Shown: piece by piece, positions 29,708 through 38,121 of the stretch
How the letters are laid out: each line of letters starts with the position of its first letter
Numbering within the stretch: the first letter of the stretch is position 1
Assembly: GCF_008041835.1 (NCBI RefSeq)
Contig: NZ_VRYE01000025.1
Location: 18,712-82,711 of the forward strand
DNA from: Ectopseudomonas mendocina
GTDB taxonomy: Bacteria > Pseudomonadota > Gammaproteobacteria > Pseudomonadales > Pseudomonadaceae
DNA: 64,000 nucleotides
Direction: 5' to 3'
Notes under the pieces: model-generated
Databases searched by the model: none
Told to the model about the DNA's origin: nothing
Seen by the model: only the letters and a program-made list of their open reading frames with translations
Made by a program: the position numbers and the translations under genes

Positions 29708-30682
29708 GTGTCTGTCGTAGAAGCCAAACCCAAACTGAAACGCAGCGACCTGATCTGGACGCTGATCGGACTCGGTGCCGTGGTCTTCTCTGGCTTTCTG
29801 CTCTACCGCGAACTGCGCACTATTTCCCTCGACGAAATCAAGGGCAGCCTCGAAGCGATCTCCCACATGAACTGGCTGCTCGCCGCTGCCGCGACACTCG
29901 GCGCTTACTGGGCGCTGGCCTGGTACGACCGCATTGCCGTCGCCCACCTGGGCAAGAAGATTCCCTGGCGCTTCATCACCCTCTGTTCCTTCACCACCTA
30001 TGCCCTGGCCCACAATATCGGCGCCTCGGTGTTTTCCGGGGCGGTGGTGCGTTACCGCGCCTATCGCAGCAAGGGGCTGACGCCACAGGAAATCGGCATC
30101 CTCATCGTCTTCTGCTCCTTCACCTTCGCCCTTGGCACACTGCTGGCCAGCGGCTGTGTGCTGATCGCCCAACCGGATCTGATCCACCGCGTCGTCGACG
30201 TCACTCCGCTGGTGTCCATCGCCATCGGCGGCGTCCTGCTCGGCCTGGTCGGCCTCTACGTGCTCGGTTCCTGGCGCCAGTTCAAGCCCTGGACCCTGGG
30301 CAAGCTGCATGTGGAATATCCACGCCTGCCCATCGTCAGCCGTCAGTTGCTGGCCGGCCCGCTGGAGCTGTTGTGCGCAGCGGCAATCATCTACTTCGCC
30401 CTGCCGGCCGATAACCATCCCGGCTATCTGGTGGTACTCGGCGTGTTCCTCGCCTCTTTCTCGCTGGCGCTGCTGTCCCATGCACCAGGCGGCCTGGGCG
30501 TGCTGGAGGTGACCTTCCTCGCCGCCCTGCCGGAAATCCCCGCCGCCGATGTACTGGCCGCGCTGATCGTATTCCGCATGTTCTACCTGCTGCTGCCCTT
30601 CGCCCTGTCGCTGTTGGTGGTGCTGGGCTTCGAGTGGAGCCAGTGGAAGGAAAAGCAACTGGGCAACAACCTGCCGTCCTGA
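29708..30682 (+). CDS. UPF0104 / lysylphosphatidylglycerol-synthase-type membrane protein
   Basis: A 324-residue inner-membrane protein with about eight helices, matching the flippase-like transmembrane domain of MprF/LPG synthases (UPF0104) without a C-terminal synthase domain. Motifs include the NIGASVFSGAVVRYRAYRSK region and LLSHAPGGLGVLEVTFLAAL, both typical. The start is taken as GTG at 29708, with GAGGAATT at Shine-Dalgarno distance; an in-frame ATG at 29657 is the alternative. Its function, probably lipid movement, is inferred from the family only. Confidence 0.85.
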   Translation: MSVVEAKPKLKRSDLIWTLIGLGAVVFSGFLLYRELRTISLDEIKGSLEAISHMNWLLAAAATLGAYWALAWYDRIAVAHLGKKIPWRFITLCSFTTYALAHNIGASVFSGAVVRYRAYRSKGLTPQEIGILIVFCSFTFALGTLLASGCVLIAQPDLIHRVVDVTPLVSIAIGGVLLGLVGLYVLGSWRQFKPWTLGKLHVEYPRLPIVSRQLLAGPLELLCAAAIIYFALPADNHPGYLVVLGVFLASFSLALLSHAPGGLGVLEVTFLAALPEIPAADVLAALIVFRMFYLLLPFALSLLVVLGFEWSQWKEKQLGNNLPS

Positions 30683-30746
30683 CGGCTCGCCGCCACCGCT
30701 TTGCTGACATAGAATGCGCGGCCATTTTGCGGCCCTGCGTTCTGTC

Positions 30747-32012
30747 ATGTCCTTCAGCACTCCCGCCCGCGCCTGCGGCATCGACTTCGGCACCTCCAAC
30801 TCCACCGTCGGCTGGCTACGTCCCGGCCAGGACAGCCTGCTGCCCCTGGAAGACGGCAAGATCACCCTGCCCTCGGTGATTTTCTTCAACACCGAAGAGC
30901 GTCGCCCGGTCTATGGCCGTCTGGCCCTGCACGAATACCTGGAAGGCTACGAAGGCCGGCTGATGCGCTCGCTGAAGAGCCTGCTCGGCTCCAAGCTGCT
31001 GAAGAGCGAAACCACCGTGCTGGGCAGTGCCCTGCCGTTCAAGGATCTGCTCGGGTTCTTTATCGGCGAGCTGAAAAAGCGCGCCGAGACCCAGGCCGAA
31101 CGGGCCTTCGAGGAAGTGGTGCTGGGCCGCCCGGTATTCTTCGTCGATGACGACCCAGCGGCCGACCAGGAAGCGCAGAACACCCTGGTGGCCGTGGCGC
31201 ACAAGCTCGGCTTCAAGGACGTGTCGTTCCAGTACGAGCCCATTGCCGCGGCCTTCGACTACGAGTCGAACCTGAACCGCGAGGAGCTGGTGCTGATCGT
31301 CGACATCGGCGGCGGCACCTCGGACTTCTCTCTGGTGCGTCTGGCCCCTGAGCGCCATCATCTAGCCGAGCGCCAGGGCGACATCCTCGCCACCGGCGGC
31401 GTGCACATCGGCGGTACCGACTTCGACAAACAGCTGTCGCTGGCCGGGGTGATGCCGCTGTTCGGCTATGGCAGCCGGATGAAAAGCGACGCCTTCATGC
31501 CCACCAGCTACCACCTCAACCTGGCCACCTGGCACACCATCAATGCGCTGTACGCGCAGAAGACCCAGCTCGCCCTGCAGAACATGCGCTACGACATCGT
31601 CGACGCCACCGGCATCGACCGCCTGTTCGGCCTGATCGAACAGCGCGCCGGGCACTGGCTGGCGATGCAGGTGGAAGACAGCAAGATCGCCCTCAGCGAA
31701 CAGGACGCACGCCCCATCGACCTGTCGCGCGTCGAGCCGGGCCTGGTCGCCGAGCTGACCCGCCCCTTGTTCGAGAACGCCATCGATCCGCTGCTTGAAC
31801 GCATCCGCGCCAGCCTTACGCAGTTGCTCAGCGATGCCGGCATCAGCGCCGATCAGGTCGACACGCTGTTCTTCACCGGTGGCTCCAGCGGCGTGCCGGC
31901 GCTGCGCCAGAGCGTGGCGGCGATGCTGCCGAATGCGCGCAGCGTGGAAGGCAACACCTTTGGCAGCATTGGTAGTGGCCTGGCCATCGAAGCCAAGAAA
32001 CGCTACGGGTGA
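30747..32012 (+). CDS. Hsp70-family protein, YegD-like chaperone
   Basis: A 421-residue actin/Hsp70-fold ATPase lacking the usual C-terminal substrate-binding half of DnaK. It has ACGIDFGTSNSTVG (phosphate 1), the connecting YEPIAAAFDYES, LIVDIGGGTSDFSL (phosphate 2) and LFFTGGSSGVPALRQSVAA (adenosine motif). This matches E. coli YegD in size and design. The start at 30747 (MSFSTPARACGIDFG) is favoured over 30714. The client and partner are unknown. It is followed by a dispersed palindromic repeat and a conserved hypothetical gene. Confidence 0.88.
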   Translation: MSFSTPARACGIDFGTSNSTVGWLRPGQDSLLPLEDGKITLPSVIFFNTEERRPVYGRLALHEYLEGYEGRLMRSLKSLLGSKLLKSETTVLGSALPFKDLLGFFIGELKKRAETQAERAFEEVVLGRPVFFVDDDPAADQEAQNTLVAVAHKLGFKDVSFQYEPIAAAFDYESNLNREELVLIVDIGGGTSDFSLVRLAPERHHLAERQGDILATGGVHIGGTDFDKQLSLAGVMPLFGYGSRMKSDAFMPTSYHLNLATWHTINALYAQKTQLALQNMRYDIVDATGIDRLFGLIEQRAGHWLAMQVEDSKIALSEQDARPIDLSRVEPGLVAELTRPLFENAIDPLLERIRASLTQLLSDAGISADQVDTLFFTGGSSGVPALRQSVAAMLPNARSVEGNTFGSIGSGLAIEAKKRYG

Positions 32013-32042
32013 CGGTCTGCTGCGCGTCGGCCCTGCTGCGTT

Positions 32043-32100
32043 AAAAACAGGCTCGAAATGCTCATGTACAAAAGTACACTCCGCTTTCTCGCCTGTTTTT
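32043..32100. repeat. Dispersed inverted repeat after the Hsp70 gene
   Basis: AAAAACAGGC (32043-32052) pairs with GCCTGTTTTT (32091-32100). Inside lies a second palindrome, TGTAC/GTACA (32065-32069 with 32074-32078). The T-run makes it a possible terminator as well. The word order resembles a repeat seen in many Pseudomonas intergenic regions. Confidence 0.7.
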
Positions 32101-32183
32101 GCCTTGTAGGACTCTAGCTCGCAAGACCTCCACATACGCAGGCTTTGCTTAGAGCTCACTTTTTAATTTTGAGGAACCGCACG

Positions 32184-32714
32184 ATGAAAGCCCAGCTGGA
32201 AGAACTGATCGCCAAGATAAGCTCCGGCTGTCTGCCCGAGGACGAGATTGCGCGCATCGCTGACGAGGCCGCACAGGCCTATGCCGACCCGGCTGCCTTC
32301 CTCGCCGCCAACCCGGACGTCAACTACGACGACGAATTCCCCATCCCGCTGGGCGAGTGGGTGGTGGTCGGCAGCCTGCCGGAGACCGTGCTGTTCCAGG
32401 CCGACAGCTATGAAGAGCTGTTCCAGCGCATCACCGAATCCTTCGGCCCGCAGGTGCAGTTCGTGCTCAAGGCCAAGCAACTGGCCAAGACCGAGCCGCT
32501 GAAAGCACTCAACCGCATCCAGGTACAACTCTCGGCGTTGTCGCCAGAGACCGGCGGTTACGTGCTGGTGGACTTCAGCGAGCCGCTGGACGACGAACTG
32601 CAGGCCGTACTGGTGTACGCCAGCGACCTGCCACGGGTACTGGAGCTGGCGGTGGAGGTGGGCATCTACGCCGCACCAGCGCTGCAAGCCCTGCAAGAAC
32701 AGGCGCAAGACTGA
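32184..32714 (+). CDS. Conserved hypothetical acidic protein
   Basis: A 176-residue acidic soluble protein with no signal peptide or transmembrane segment. The start at 32184 (MKAQLEELIAKISSGCLPED) has TTGAGGAACC upstream. Segments such as FPIPLGEWVVVGSLPETVLF and ETGGYVLVDFSEPLDDELQA look conserved but match no family I recognise. It lies 171 bp after the YegD-like gene in the same direction. Any link to that chaperone is only by position. Confidence 0.75.
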   Translation: MKAQLEELIAKISSGCLPEDEIARIADEAAQAYADPAAFLAANPDVNYDDEFPIPLGEWVVVGSLPETVLFQADSYEELFQRITESFGPQVQFVLKAKQLAKTEPLKALNRIQVQLSALSPETGGYVLVDFSEPLDDELQAVLVYASDLPRVLELAVEVGIYAAPALQALQEQAQD

Positions 32715-32750
32715 GCCACCAACGCGCACGGTTCGATACACCGGCCAGGC

Positions 32751-33650
32751 TCAGAATCCCACCAGCAGCATCCACCCCGGCAAGGTCATCGCCGCCAGCA
32801 GCGTGGACAGGGAAATCGCCGCGCTGACGCTGCGGCTATCCTCAGCGGTGCGGGCGAAGGCCATTACATTGACCCCGCTGGGGCAGGCCGCGAGCAATAC
32901 CAGCACACTGCGCGCGGTGTCGTTGAGGCCGGGGAGCAGGCCGCTGAGCCACCAGACCAGCGCCGGGAACACCAGTAGTTTGACCAGCGCCACGCCCCAG
33001 GCCTCGCCCGTTGGGCGCAGGCGATAGCGCGACAAGCTGGCGCCGAGCACGATCAGCGCGCAGGGCAAGGCGGCCTGCCCCAGCCAGGTGACTGCACGCC
33101 ACAGGCTTTCCGGCACCTGCAGTCCGGACAGGTTGAGCAGTGCCCCCAATCCCAGACCGATGATCATCGGGTTGGCCAGGTTCTTCAGAAGTGCGCGGCC
33201 GTTGACGCGCTCCTGGCTGCCAAAGGCAGCGTAAAAGCTGTGCAGGGAAAACAGCGTGAGGCTGTGAAACACCAGGATGGCGAAGACGTAGAGCAGGCCG
33301 TCATTACCCATCAGACTGGCGATCAGCGGGATGCCGACCAGCACGTTGTTGGAGAATGCCGCCACCAATCCCAGCGGCGTCGCCGTACCGCGCCGCCAAT
33401 GCGCCAGCACGTTGACCACGACGAACACCAGCAGTACCGGCAGGTAGTACGCCAGCAGCAACACAGGCGACAGGCCCTCGGCGAGCGATGCCTTGGCGAT
33501 GCCGGCGAACAGCAGCGTCGGCATGAACAGCTTGAAGGTGATGTTGGCCAGACCGGCCGCCGACTCGGTGGTGAGCCACTGGCGCCAACCCAATACATAG
33601 CCAAGAACGATCAAAGCGAAGATCGGCAGAATTGCCTGTGCCGCGAGCAT
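32751..33650 (-). CDS. AEC-family auxin-efflux-type transporter
   Basis: A 299-residue membrane protein with about ten helices of the auxin efflux carrier (AEC/MleP) family. It begins MLAAQAILPIFALIVLGYVL, has the conserved NITFKLFMPTLLFAGIAKA, FSNNVLVGIPLIASLMGNDG and the C-terminal ACPSGVNVMAFA. The start at 33650 is preferred because GGAGGCAG stands before it and the family begins there; the longer open frame to 33827 is non-homologous. Substrates of bacterial members include malate and other organic acids, but none can be assigned. It is convergent with the hypothetical gene at 32184. Confidence 0.88.
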   Translation of the reverse strand: MLAAQAILPIFALIVLGYVLGWRQWLTTESAAGLANITFKLFMPTLLFAGIAKASLAEGLSPVLLLAYYLPVLLVFVVVNVLAHWRRGTATPLGLVAAFSNNVLVGIPLIASLMGNDGLLYVFAILVFHSLTLFSLHSFYAAFGSQERVNGRALLKNLANPMIIGLGLGALLNLSGLQVPESLWRAVTWLGQAALPCALIVLGASLSRYRLRPTGEAWGVALVKLLVFPALVWWLSGLLPGLNDTARSVLVLLAACPSGVNVMAFARTAEDSRSVSAAISLSTLLAAMTLPGWMLLVGF

Positions 33651-33923
33651 TGCTGAGCCTGCCTCCAGGGAACTGCAAAAGAGGACGGATCGAGCACGAC
33701 CCGCGAGGGGCGCCAAGCATACGCGTGCCCGGCATCCAGCGCGATGCTTTGCCAAACATTCGCCGCCACGCTTAACACCCGGCCACAAGCCACGAGATAG
33801 AGCACTTCGATCAAGTATTGAGAGCATCGATGTTCACTATCAGGTCAGTCAAGTTCCTATCTGCACTCATGTCCTCAAGAATTGACTCCGAAGCCACTTA
33901 TTACTCCCTACGGAGACATCGAC

Positions 33924-34355
33924 ATGAAAGCTCAACTGACCCTCGCCACTCTGGCCCTTAGTCTGATCACCACCAGCGTATTCGCCGCTCCGAGCAGCGC
34001 GCCCTTCCCTCTGGTGGGTGAAGCCAAGGACAGCCAGGTCCAACAACAACCCGTCGCACCGCTGGCCGAAGATGGTTACGACCGTACTCCCGGCAGCCAG
34101 CGCATTCAGCTGGTAGAAGGTGGATATGAACGTACCCCTGGCGCCCAGCGCATCCAGCTGGCTGAAGACGGCTCTGACCGCACTCCCGGCAGCCAGCGTA
34201 TCCAGCTGGTAGAAGGCGGATATGAGCGTACCCCTGGTGCCCAGCGCGTTCAGCTGGCCGAAGGTGGTTACGAACGTACTCCTGGCGCACAGCGTGTACA
34301 GCTGGCCGAAGGCGGCTCTGATCGCCTGATCGAACAACGTGGACGCACTGCATAA
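33924..34355 (+). CDS. Small secreted protein with 16-residue tandem repeats
   Basis: A 143-residue protein. Residues 1-21 are a clear Sec signal peptide (MKAQLTLATLALSLITTSVF, cut after FAA). After a short linker come five 16-residue repeats from D53 to S132, of the form [DE]RTPG[SA]QR[IV]QL[VA]E[DG]G[YS], and a final part-unit DRLIEQRG. Units alternate in pairs, giving a 32-residue super-period. There is no cysteine and no lipobox. It resembles short pseudomonad exported proteins with AEGGSDRL words, sometimes labelled phage infection protein, but I know of no established function. A terminator follows at 34374. The start at 33924 follows GGAGACATCGAC. Confidence 0.85.
   Translation: MKAQLTLATLALSLITTSVFAAPSSAPFPLVGEAKDSQVQQQPVAPLAEDGYDRTPGSQRIQLVEGGYERTPGAQRIQLAEDGSDRTPGSQRIQLVEGGYERTPGAQRVQLAEGGYERTPGAQRVQLAEGGSDRLIEQRGRTA
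34080..34319 (+). repeat. Five 48-bp coding repeats
   Basis: The five units at 34080, 34128, 34176, 34224 and 34272 each encode 16 residues of the secreted repeat protein. DNA identity between units is high, with units 1 and 3 most alike and units 4 and 5 most alike, which suggests recent unequal duplication. Confidence 0.9.
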
Positions 34356-34373
34356 GTGCTATCGCAACACCCC

Positions 34374-34398
34374 AAGCCCGGCACAGGCCGGGCTTTTT
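34374..34398 (+). terminator. Rho-independent terminator after the repeat protein
   Basis: The stem AAGCCCGG/CCGGGCTT (34374-34381 with 34388-34395) is followed by TTTTT. It separates the repeat protein from the convergent desaturase gene. Confidence 0.88.
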
Positions 34399-34442
34399 CA
34401 TGCCTGCGATTTATAGGCGAGCGCGCACTGGCACGCAGCGAG

Positions 34443-35525
34443 TCATGCCATCCCTGCAGAGGGCAAGCGGTAGATCCAGATACGTCGAAGCACAGTCGCA
34501 AACTGCCCCCACAAGGTGCCGCAGTTGTAATGCTGGCCATAACGCTCGGCGATCAGGCGCACCTCACGTGCCAGTTCGGCATAGCGCCGCGCCGGCAGAT
34601 CCGGGAACAGGTGATGCTCGATCTGATGACTGAGGTTGCCGGTCAGGATATGCAGCAGCGGCCCACCGGACAGATTGCTCGAGCCGCGCAGTTGGCGCAG
34701 ATACCAGTGCCCGCGCGTCTCCCCTTGCAATATTTCTGGCGCAAAGACCGCCGCCTTCTCGGTGAAATGACCGCAGAAGATCACCAGAAAGGTCCATAGA
34801 TTGCGCAGCAGATTGGCCACCAGATTGCCGGTCAGTACGGCCAGTGCATTGGCGCCGAGCAGCAGGGCCAGCAGCGGAAACGCCAGATAGTCCTTGCCCC
34901 ACTGCCGCGCCAGCTTGGCACCGAACTGACGTGCCAGCGGACGCACCTCCTCCTTGCTGATGCGGCCTTTCACCAGCTTGTCCAGGCGCAGGTGCTGGAT
35001 CGCCACCGCGTACTGGAACAGCAGCGCCTGGATCGTCACCCACAGGGGCTGCCAACGGTAGAAAGGCTTCCAACGCTGCTCCGGGAACAGGCGCACCACG
35101 CCGTAGCCGACGTCATCGTCCATGCCCAGCACGTTGGTGTAGGTGTGATGCACGTGGTTATGGGTGTGCCGCCAGAAGTCAGCGGGGCCGACGATGTCCC
35201 ATTCATACTGACGCCCGGCGAATTCCGGGTCGTTCATCCAGTCGTACTGGCCGTGCATCACGTTGTGGCCCAGCTCCATGTTCTCGAGGATCTTGCCCAG
35301 GCCCAGCAAGAATGTGCCGAGCAGCCAGGTCGGCGGGAACCAACCGAACATCAGCAGCGCGCGGCCGCTCCAACAGCACAGGCGCACGGCACTGCGCACT
35401 CGGCGGATATAACGCGCGTCGTGTTCACCCAGGTCAGCCAGCGTACGCTGGCGCAGGGCGTCCAGCTCCTGGCCGAAGGCCTCCAGCTCGGCAGGGTTCA
35501 GCTCTCGATCAAGGCGGACAGTCAC
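34443..35525 (-). CDS. desB: Acyl-CoA delta-9 fatty acid desaturase DesB
   Basis: A 360-residue membrane di-iron desaturase that inserts a double bond in exogenous saturated acyl-CoAs. The three histidine boxes are visible: HNVMH (in ELGHNVMHGQYDW), HTHNHVHH and HQIEHH. Hydrophobic stretches flank them. The start is taken as GTG at 35525, which overlaps the stop of desC (GTGA); an upstream ATG at 35564 would overlap desC more deeply. Operon order desC-desB, with the divergent repressor desT, matches P. aeruginosa PA4888-PA4890. Confidence 0.92.
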   Translation of the reverse strand: MTVRLDRELNPAELEAFGQELDALRQRTLADLGEHDARYIRRVRSAVRLCCWSGRALLMFGWFPPTWLLGTFLLGLGKILENMELGHNVMHGQYDWMNDPEFAGRQYEWDIVGPADFWRHTHNHVHHTYTNVLGMDDDVGYGVVRLFPEQRWKPFYRWQPLWVTIQALLFQYAVAIQHLRLDKLVKGRISKEEVRPLARQFGAKLARQWGKDYLAFPLLALLLGANALAVLTGNLVANLLRNLWTFLVIFCGHFTEKAAVFAPEILQGETRGHWYLRQLRGSSNLSGGPLLHILTGNLSHQIEHHLFPDLPARRYAELAREVRLIAERYGQHYNCGTLWGQFATVLRRIWIYRLPSAGMA

Positions 35526-36607
35526 AGGTCGATCTCCACATCCCCATGCGGGGCACTGACACACAAACGAATGGGTTGGTTGGGCTCGGCGAACAACGCG
35601 CCACTGCGCAGATCACGCACCGTACCGGCCAGCAGCAGGCAGGTGCAGCTGGTGCAGATGCCCTGGCGACAGCCATGAGCCGGACGCAACCCGGCCGCCT
35701 CGGCTTGCTCCAGCAGACTGGCGGTGCTGCTGCCCGAGACCTGCTGCTGGCTGCGGGCAAAGCTCAGGCGGATCGCCCTCGCCTGCGCGTCGGCCAATAC
35801 CGGCAACGGGCTGAAACTTTCCGATTGCAGGCTGCCTCCGCGTCCGGCGTCATGCAACCCGCCACAGGCCTGCTCGACGAACCCACGCGGGCCACAGACC
35901 CGCACATGCTCACCCGGCAATGCGGCCAGCCGCTCGGCCGACAGCCGCTCGCCCTCACCACTGAAAGCCCACTGCACCTGGAAGTTGGCATGCCGTGCCG
36001 CCAGTGCCTGCAGCTCTTCAGCAAAGGCCTGCTGGCCGCGATGCCGCACCTGATGCAGCAGTGTCACCGGCGCAGAAAAGCCTCGCGCCAGCGCCTCACG
36101 CAATAACCCGAGCAACGGCGTGATGCCGCTGCCGGCCGCCAGCAACAGCACCGCGCGCGGCTCTTGCGGCCAGGCGAAGTCACCAAAGGCCTGGCCCAGT
36201 TCGATGAGTTGCCCCACGGCCAGATTATCGAGCAGCAGATTGGATAACCGCCCACCGGGTTGACGCTTGATCGCGACCTCGATACGCCCGTCGGCCGCCA
36301 CCGAGGTCAGGCTGTAACTGCGCCCGTGACGCACCCCGTCCTGCTGCAGATACAGCTGAACATGCTGCCCGGCACGCCAGCCGCGCGCGTTGCCGTTGCA
36401 ACGCAGTTGTATCGCCAGCATGTCGTCGGCCACCCAGCGGCGTGACTCGACCCGCGCATAAACACGATTGAGGCGCAGCGCCGGGTGCAACAGGCGCAGG
36501 CAGAGATCGACATCCGCCTCGCGCAACCAGCCGCCCGCACAGAGCCGGCGCAGCGGCTGCAGAGCAGGCGACAAGCGCCGCGCCAATGACAGGGGAATCA
36601 GGGGCAT
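35522..36607 (-). CDS. desC: Ferredoxin/flavodoxin-type reductase partner of DesB (DesC)
   Basis: A 361-residue oxidoreductase supplying electrons to DesB. The N-terminal part binds FAD (RSYSLTSVAADGRIEVAIKR), followed by an NAD(P)H-binding domain (AVLLLAAGSGITPLLGLLRE). The C-terminal plant-type 2Fe-2S ferredoxin domain has the ligand motif HGCRQGICTSCTC with a further cysteine missing from view only because the spacing to the last ligand varies. It overlaps desB by 4 bp, so the two are translationally coupled. Two DesT-like palindromes lie just upstream of its start. Confidence 0.9.
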   Translation of the reverse strand: MPLIPLSLARRLSPALQPLRRLCAGGWLREADVDLCLRLLHPALRLNRVYARVESRRWVADDMLAIQLRCNGNARGWRAGQHVQLYLQQDGVRHGRSYSLTSVAADGRIEVAIKRQPGGRLSNLLLDNLAVGQLIELGQAFGDFAWPQEPRAVLLLAAGSGITPLLGLLREALARGFSAPVTLLHQVRHRGQQAFAEELQALAARHANFQVQWAFSGEGERLSAERLAALPGEHVRVCGPRGFVEQACGGLHDAGRGGSLQSESFSPLPVLADAQARAIRLSFARSQQQVSGSSTASLLEQAEAAGLRPAHGCRQGICTSCTCLLLAGTVRDLRSGALFAEPNQPIRLCVSAPHGDVEIDL

Positions 36608-36620
36608 CCGTAATTATCCA

Positions 36621-36636
36621 GTGAACACTTGTTCAC
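36621..36636. promoter_or_regulatory. DesT operator-like palindrome 1
   Basis: GTGAACACTTGTTCAC is a near-perfect 16-bp palindrome, broken only at its central CT. It lies 14 bp upstream of the desC start, in the desC-desT divergent region. It closely resembles the DesT-binding palindrome I recall from P. aeruginosa. Confidence 0.75.
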
Positions 36637-36662
36637 AAGACTGGCAGAAAGCCCATATTTCA

Positions 36663-36678
36663 GTCAACACTTGTACAC
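36663..36678. promoter_or_regulatory. DesT operator-like palindrome 2
   Basis: GTCAACACTTGTACAC shares 14 of 16 positions with palindrome 1. Centre to centre the two are 42 bp apart, close to four helical turns, so two dimers could bind the same DNA face. Confidence 0.65.
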
Positions 36679-36754
36679 AGACTGCTGTCACCGCGGTTCG
36701 ACGCTGCCGCCCTGCTTTGCTAGAGTGCGGCATCCCTCAATGATCCGATTCCGC

Positions 36755-37390
36755 ATGACGCCACGCGCCGAACAAAAGCAGCAGACCCGCCAGTCCCTGA
36801 TGGACGCCGCCCTCACGCTAATGGAAAGCGGGCGCGGCTTTGGCAGCCTGAGCCTGCGCGAAGTGACGCGCGTCGCCGGTATCGTGCCCACCGGTTTCTA
36901 TCGGCACTTCGCCGACATGGACGAACTCGGCCTGGCACTGGTGGCGGAAGTCGGTGAGACCTTTCGCGCGGCGATCCGCCAGGTACGCCGCCATGAATTC
37001 GAGATGCGCGGCATGATCGATGCCTCGGTGCGCATCTTCCTCGCTGAAGTGGCGGCCAACCACGCTCAGTTCCTATTTCTCGCCCGCGAGCAGTACGGCG
37101 GCTCACAACCTGTGCGCCAGGCCATTGCCGCCCTGCGCGAACGCATCACCAGCGACCTGGCCGCCGATCTCAAGCTGATGAACCGCATGCCGCACCTCGA
37201 CGATGCAGCGCTCGACGTGGTCTCGGATCTGGTGGTCAAAACCGTCTTCGCCACCTTGCCCGAGCTGATCGATCCGCCCGCCGAAACCCTGCCCGCGCAC
37301 CTCACCGCAGAGGCCAAGGTCATCCAGCAACTACGCTTCATCATGGTCGGTGGCAAGCATTGGCTGGGGCTGGGCAAGCCTTCAGACTAG
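36755..37390 (+). CDS. desT: TetR-family repressor of desaturase genes, DesT
   Basis: A 211-residue TetR-type regulator that senses the saturated/unsaturated acyl-CoA ratio and represses desCB in P. aeruginosa. The N-terminal helix-turn-helix is clear: FGSLSLREVTRVAGIVPTGF and YRHFADMDELGLALVAEVG. The ligand domain keeps FLFLAREQYGGSQPVRQAIA and the C-terminal LRFIMVGGKHWLGLGK seen in DesT. I prefer the start at 36755 (MTPRAEQKQQTRQSL), matching DesT; an ATG at 36740 is also in frame. It is divergent from desC, with two palindromes between. Confidence 0.9.
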   Translation: MTPRAEQKQQTRQSLMDAALTLMESGRGFGSLSLREVTRVAGIVPTGFYRHFADMDELGLALVAEVGETFRAAIRQVRRHEFEMRGMIDASVRIFLAEVAANHAQFLFLAREQYGGSQPVRQAIAALRERITSDLAADLKLMNRMPHLDDAALDVVSDLVVKTVFATLPELIDPPAETLPAHLTAEAKVIQQLRFIMVGGKHWLGLGKPSD

Positions 37391-37553
37391 CGCGCACCAA
37401 AATCGCTCACCCCTAACAAAAACGCACCAAATCAAACCTGACCGCCTCGCCTAGTTATCCACAACAGGCTTGAACGCCCCGCCCTGCGCCACTCTTCAGC
37501 CTTGGCAAGGCACTTGCACTATTTCCGGGCACATTGCCCCGGAATAGATACGC
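37391..37553. other. desT-ureE spacer with a DnaA-box-like word
   Basis: There is no gene. A perfect TTATCCACA lies at 37455-37463. No terminator or sigma-54 promoter is seen. The ureE ATG at 37554 lacks a strong Shine-Dalgarno (GGAATAGATACGC upstream). Confidence 0.5.
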
Positions 37554-38054
37554 ATGCTGGTGATCCACTCCCGAATCGCGCCGCAGAGCGCCTGCGACGC
37601 CGAACTGGAACTGACCTTCGAAGCCCGCAGCAAGAGCCGCCTGCGCTGCTTCACCACTGACGGTGAAGAGGTCGGCCTGTTTCTCGAACGCGGCCAGCCG
37701 GCACTGGCCGATGGCGAGTGCCTGCTGGCCAAGGATGGCCGCATCGTGTGCGTGCGCGCCAAGGCCGAGCCGCTGCTGCATGTGACCTGCGCCAGCCCCT
37801 TCGAGCTGATGCGCGCCGCCTATCACCTGGGCAACCGCCATGTCGCCCTGCAACTGGGCGATGGCTGGCTGCGCCTGCCGGATGACTACGTACTCAAGGC
37901 CATGCTGGAGCAGCTCGGCGCCACGGTCGAAGCCATCGAAGCGCCCTACCAGCCCGAACAGGGCGCCTATGGCGGCGGTCACCATCACTCCCATCATGGC
38001 GACGAGGAATTCAACTACGGCCCGCGCCTGCACCAGTTCGGGGTGCGCAAGTGA
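37554..38054 (+). CDS. ureE: Urease accessory protein UreE (nickel metallochaperone)
   Basis: A 166-residue nickel-binding chaperone that delivers Ni2+ for the urease active site. The N-terminal domain (about 1-70) includes GEEVGLFLERGQPALADGEC, and the C-terminal metal-binding domain has AYHLGNRHVALQLGDGWLRL with the conserved histidine. The tail is His-rich (GGGHHHSHHGDEEFNYG, near residues 143-158), supporting nickel binding. Next comes ureF, 67 bp downstream. Confidence 0.95.
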   Translation: MLVIHSRIAPQSACDAELELTFEARSKSRLRCFTTDGEEVGLFLERGQPALADGECLLAKDGRIVCVRAKAEPLLHVTCASPFELMRAAYHLGNRHVALQLGDGWLRLPDDYVLKAMLEQLGATVEAIEAPYQPEQGAYGGGHHHSHHGDEEFNYGPRLHQFGVRK

Positions 38055-38121
38055 GCCCGAGCCTATCGCGTCAGGCAGGGTGTCGCGGGGCGGCCCAAGC
38101 CGTGCGCAGCGGGGCAAAATC

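Noticed and set aside
33650..33827. N-terminal extension of the AEC transporter
   Set aside because: The extra 59 codons are Arg/Cys-rich and unlike the family. A good ribosome binding site lies before 33650.
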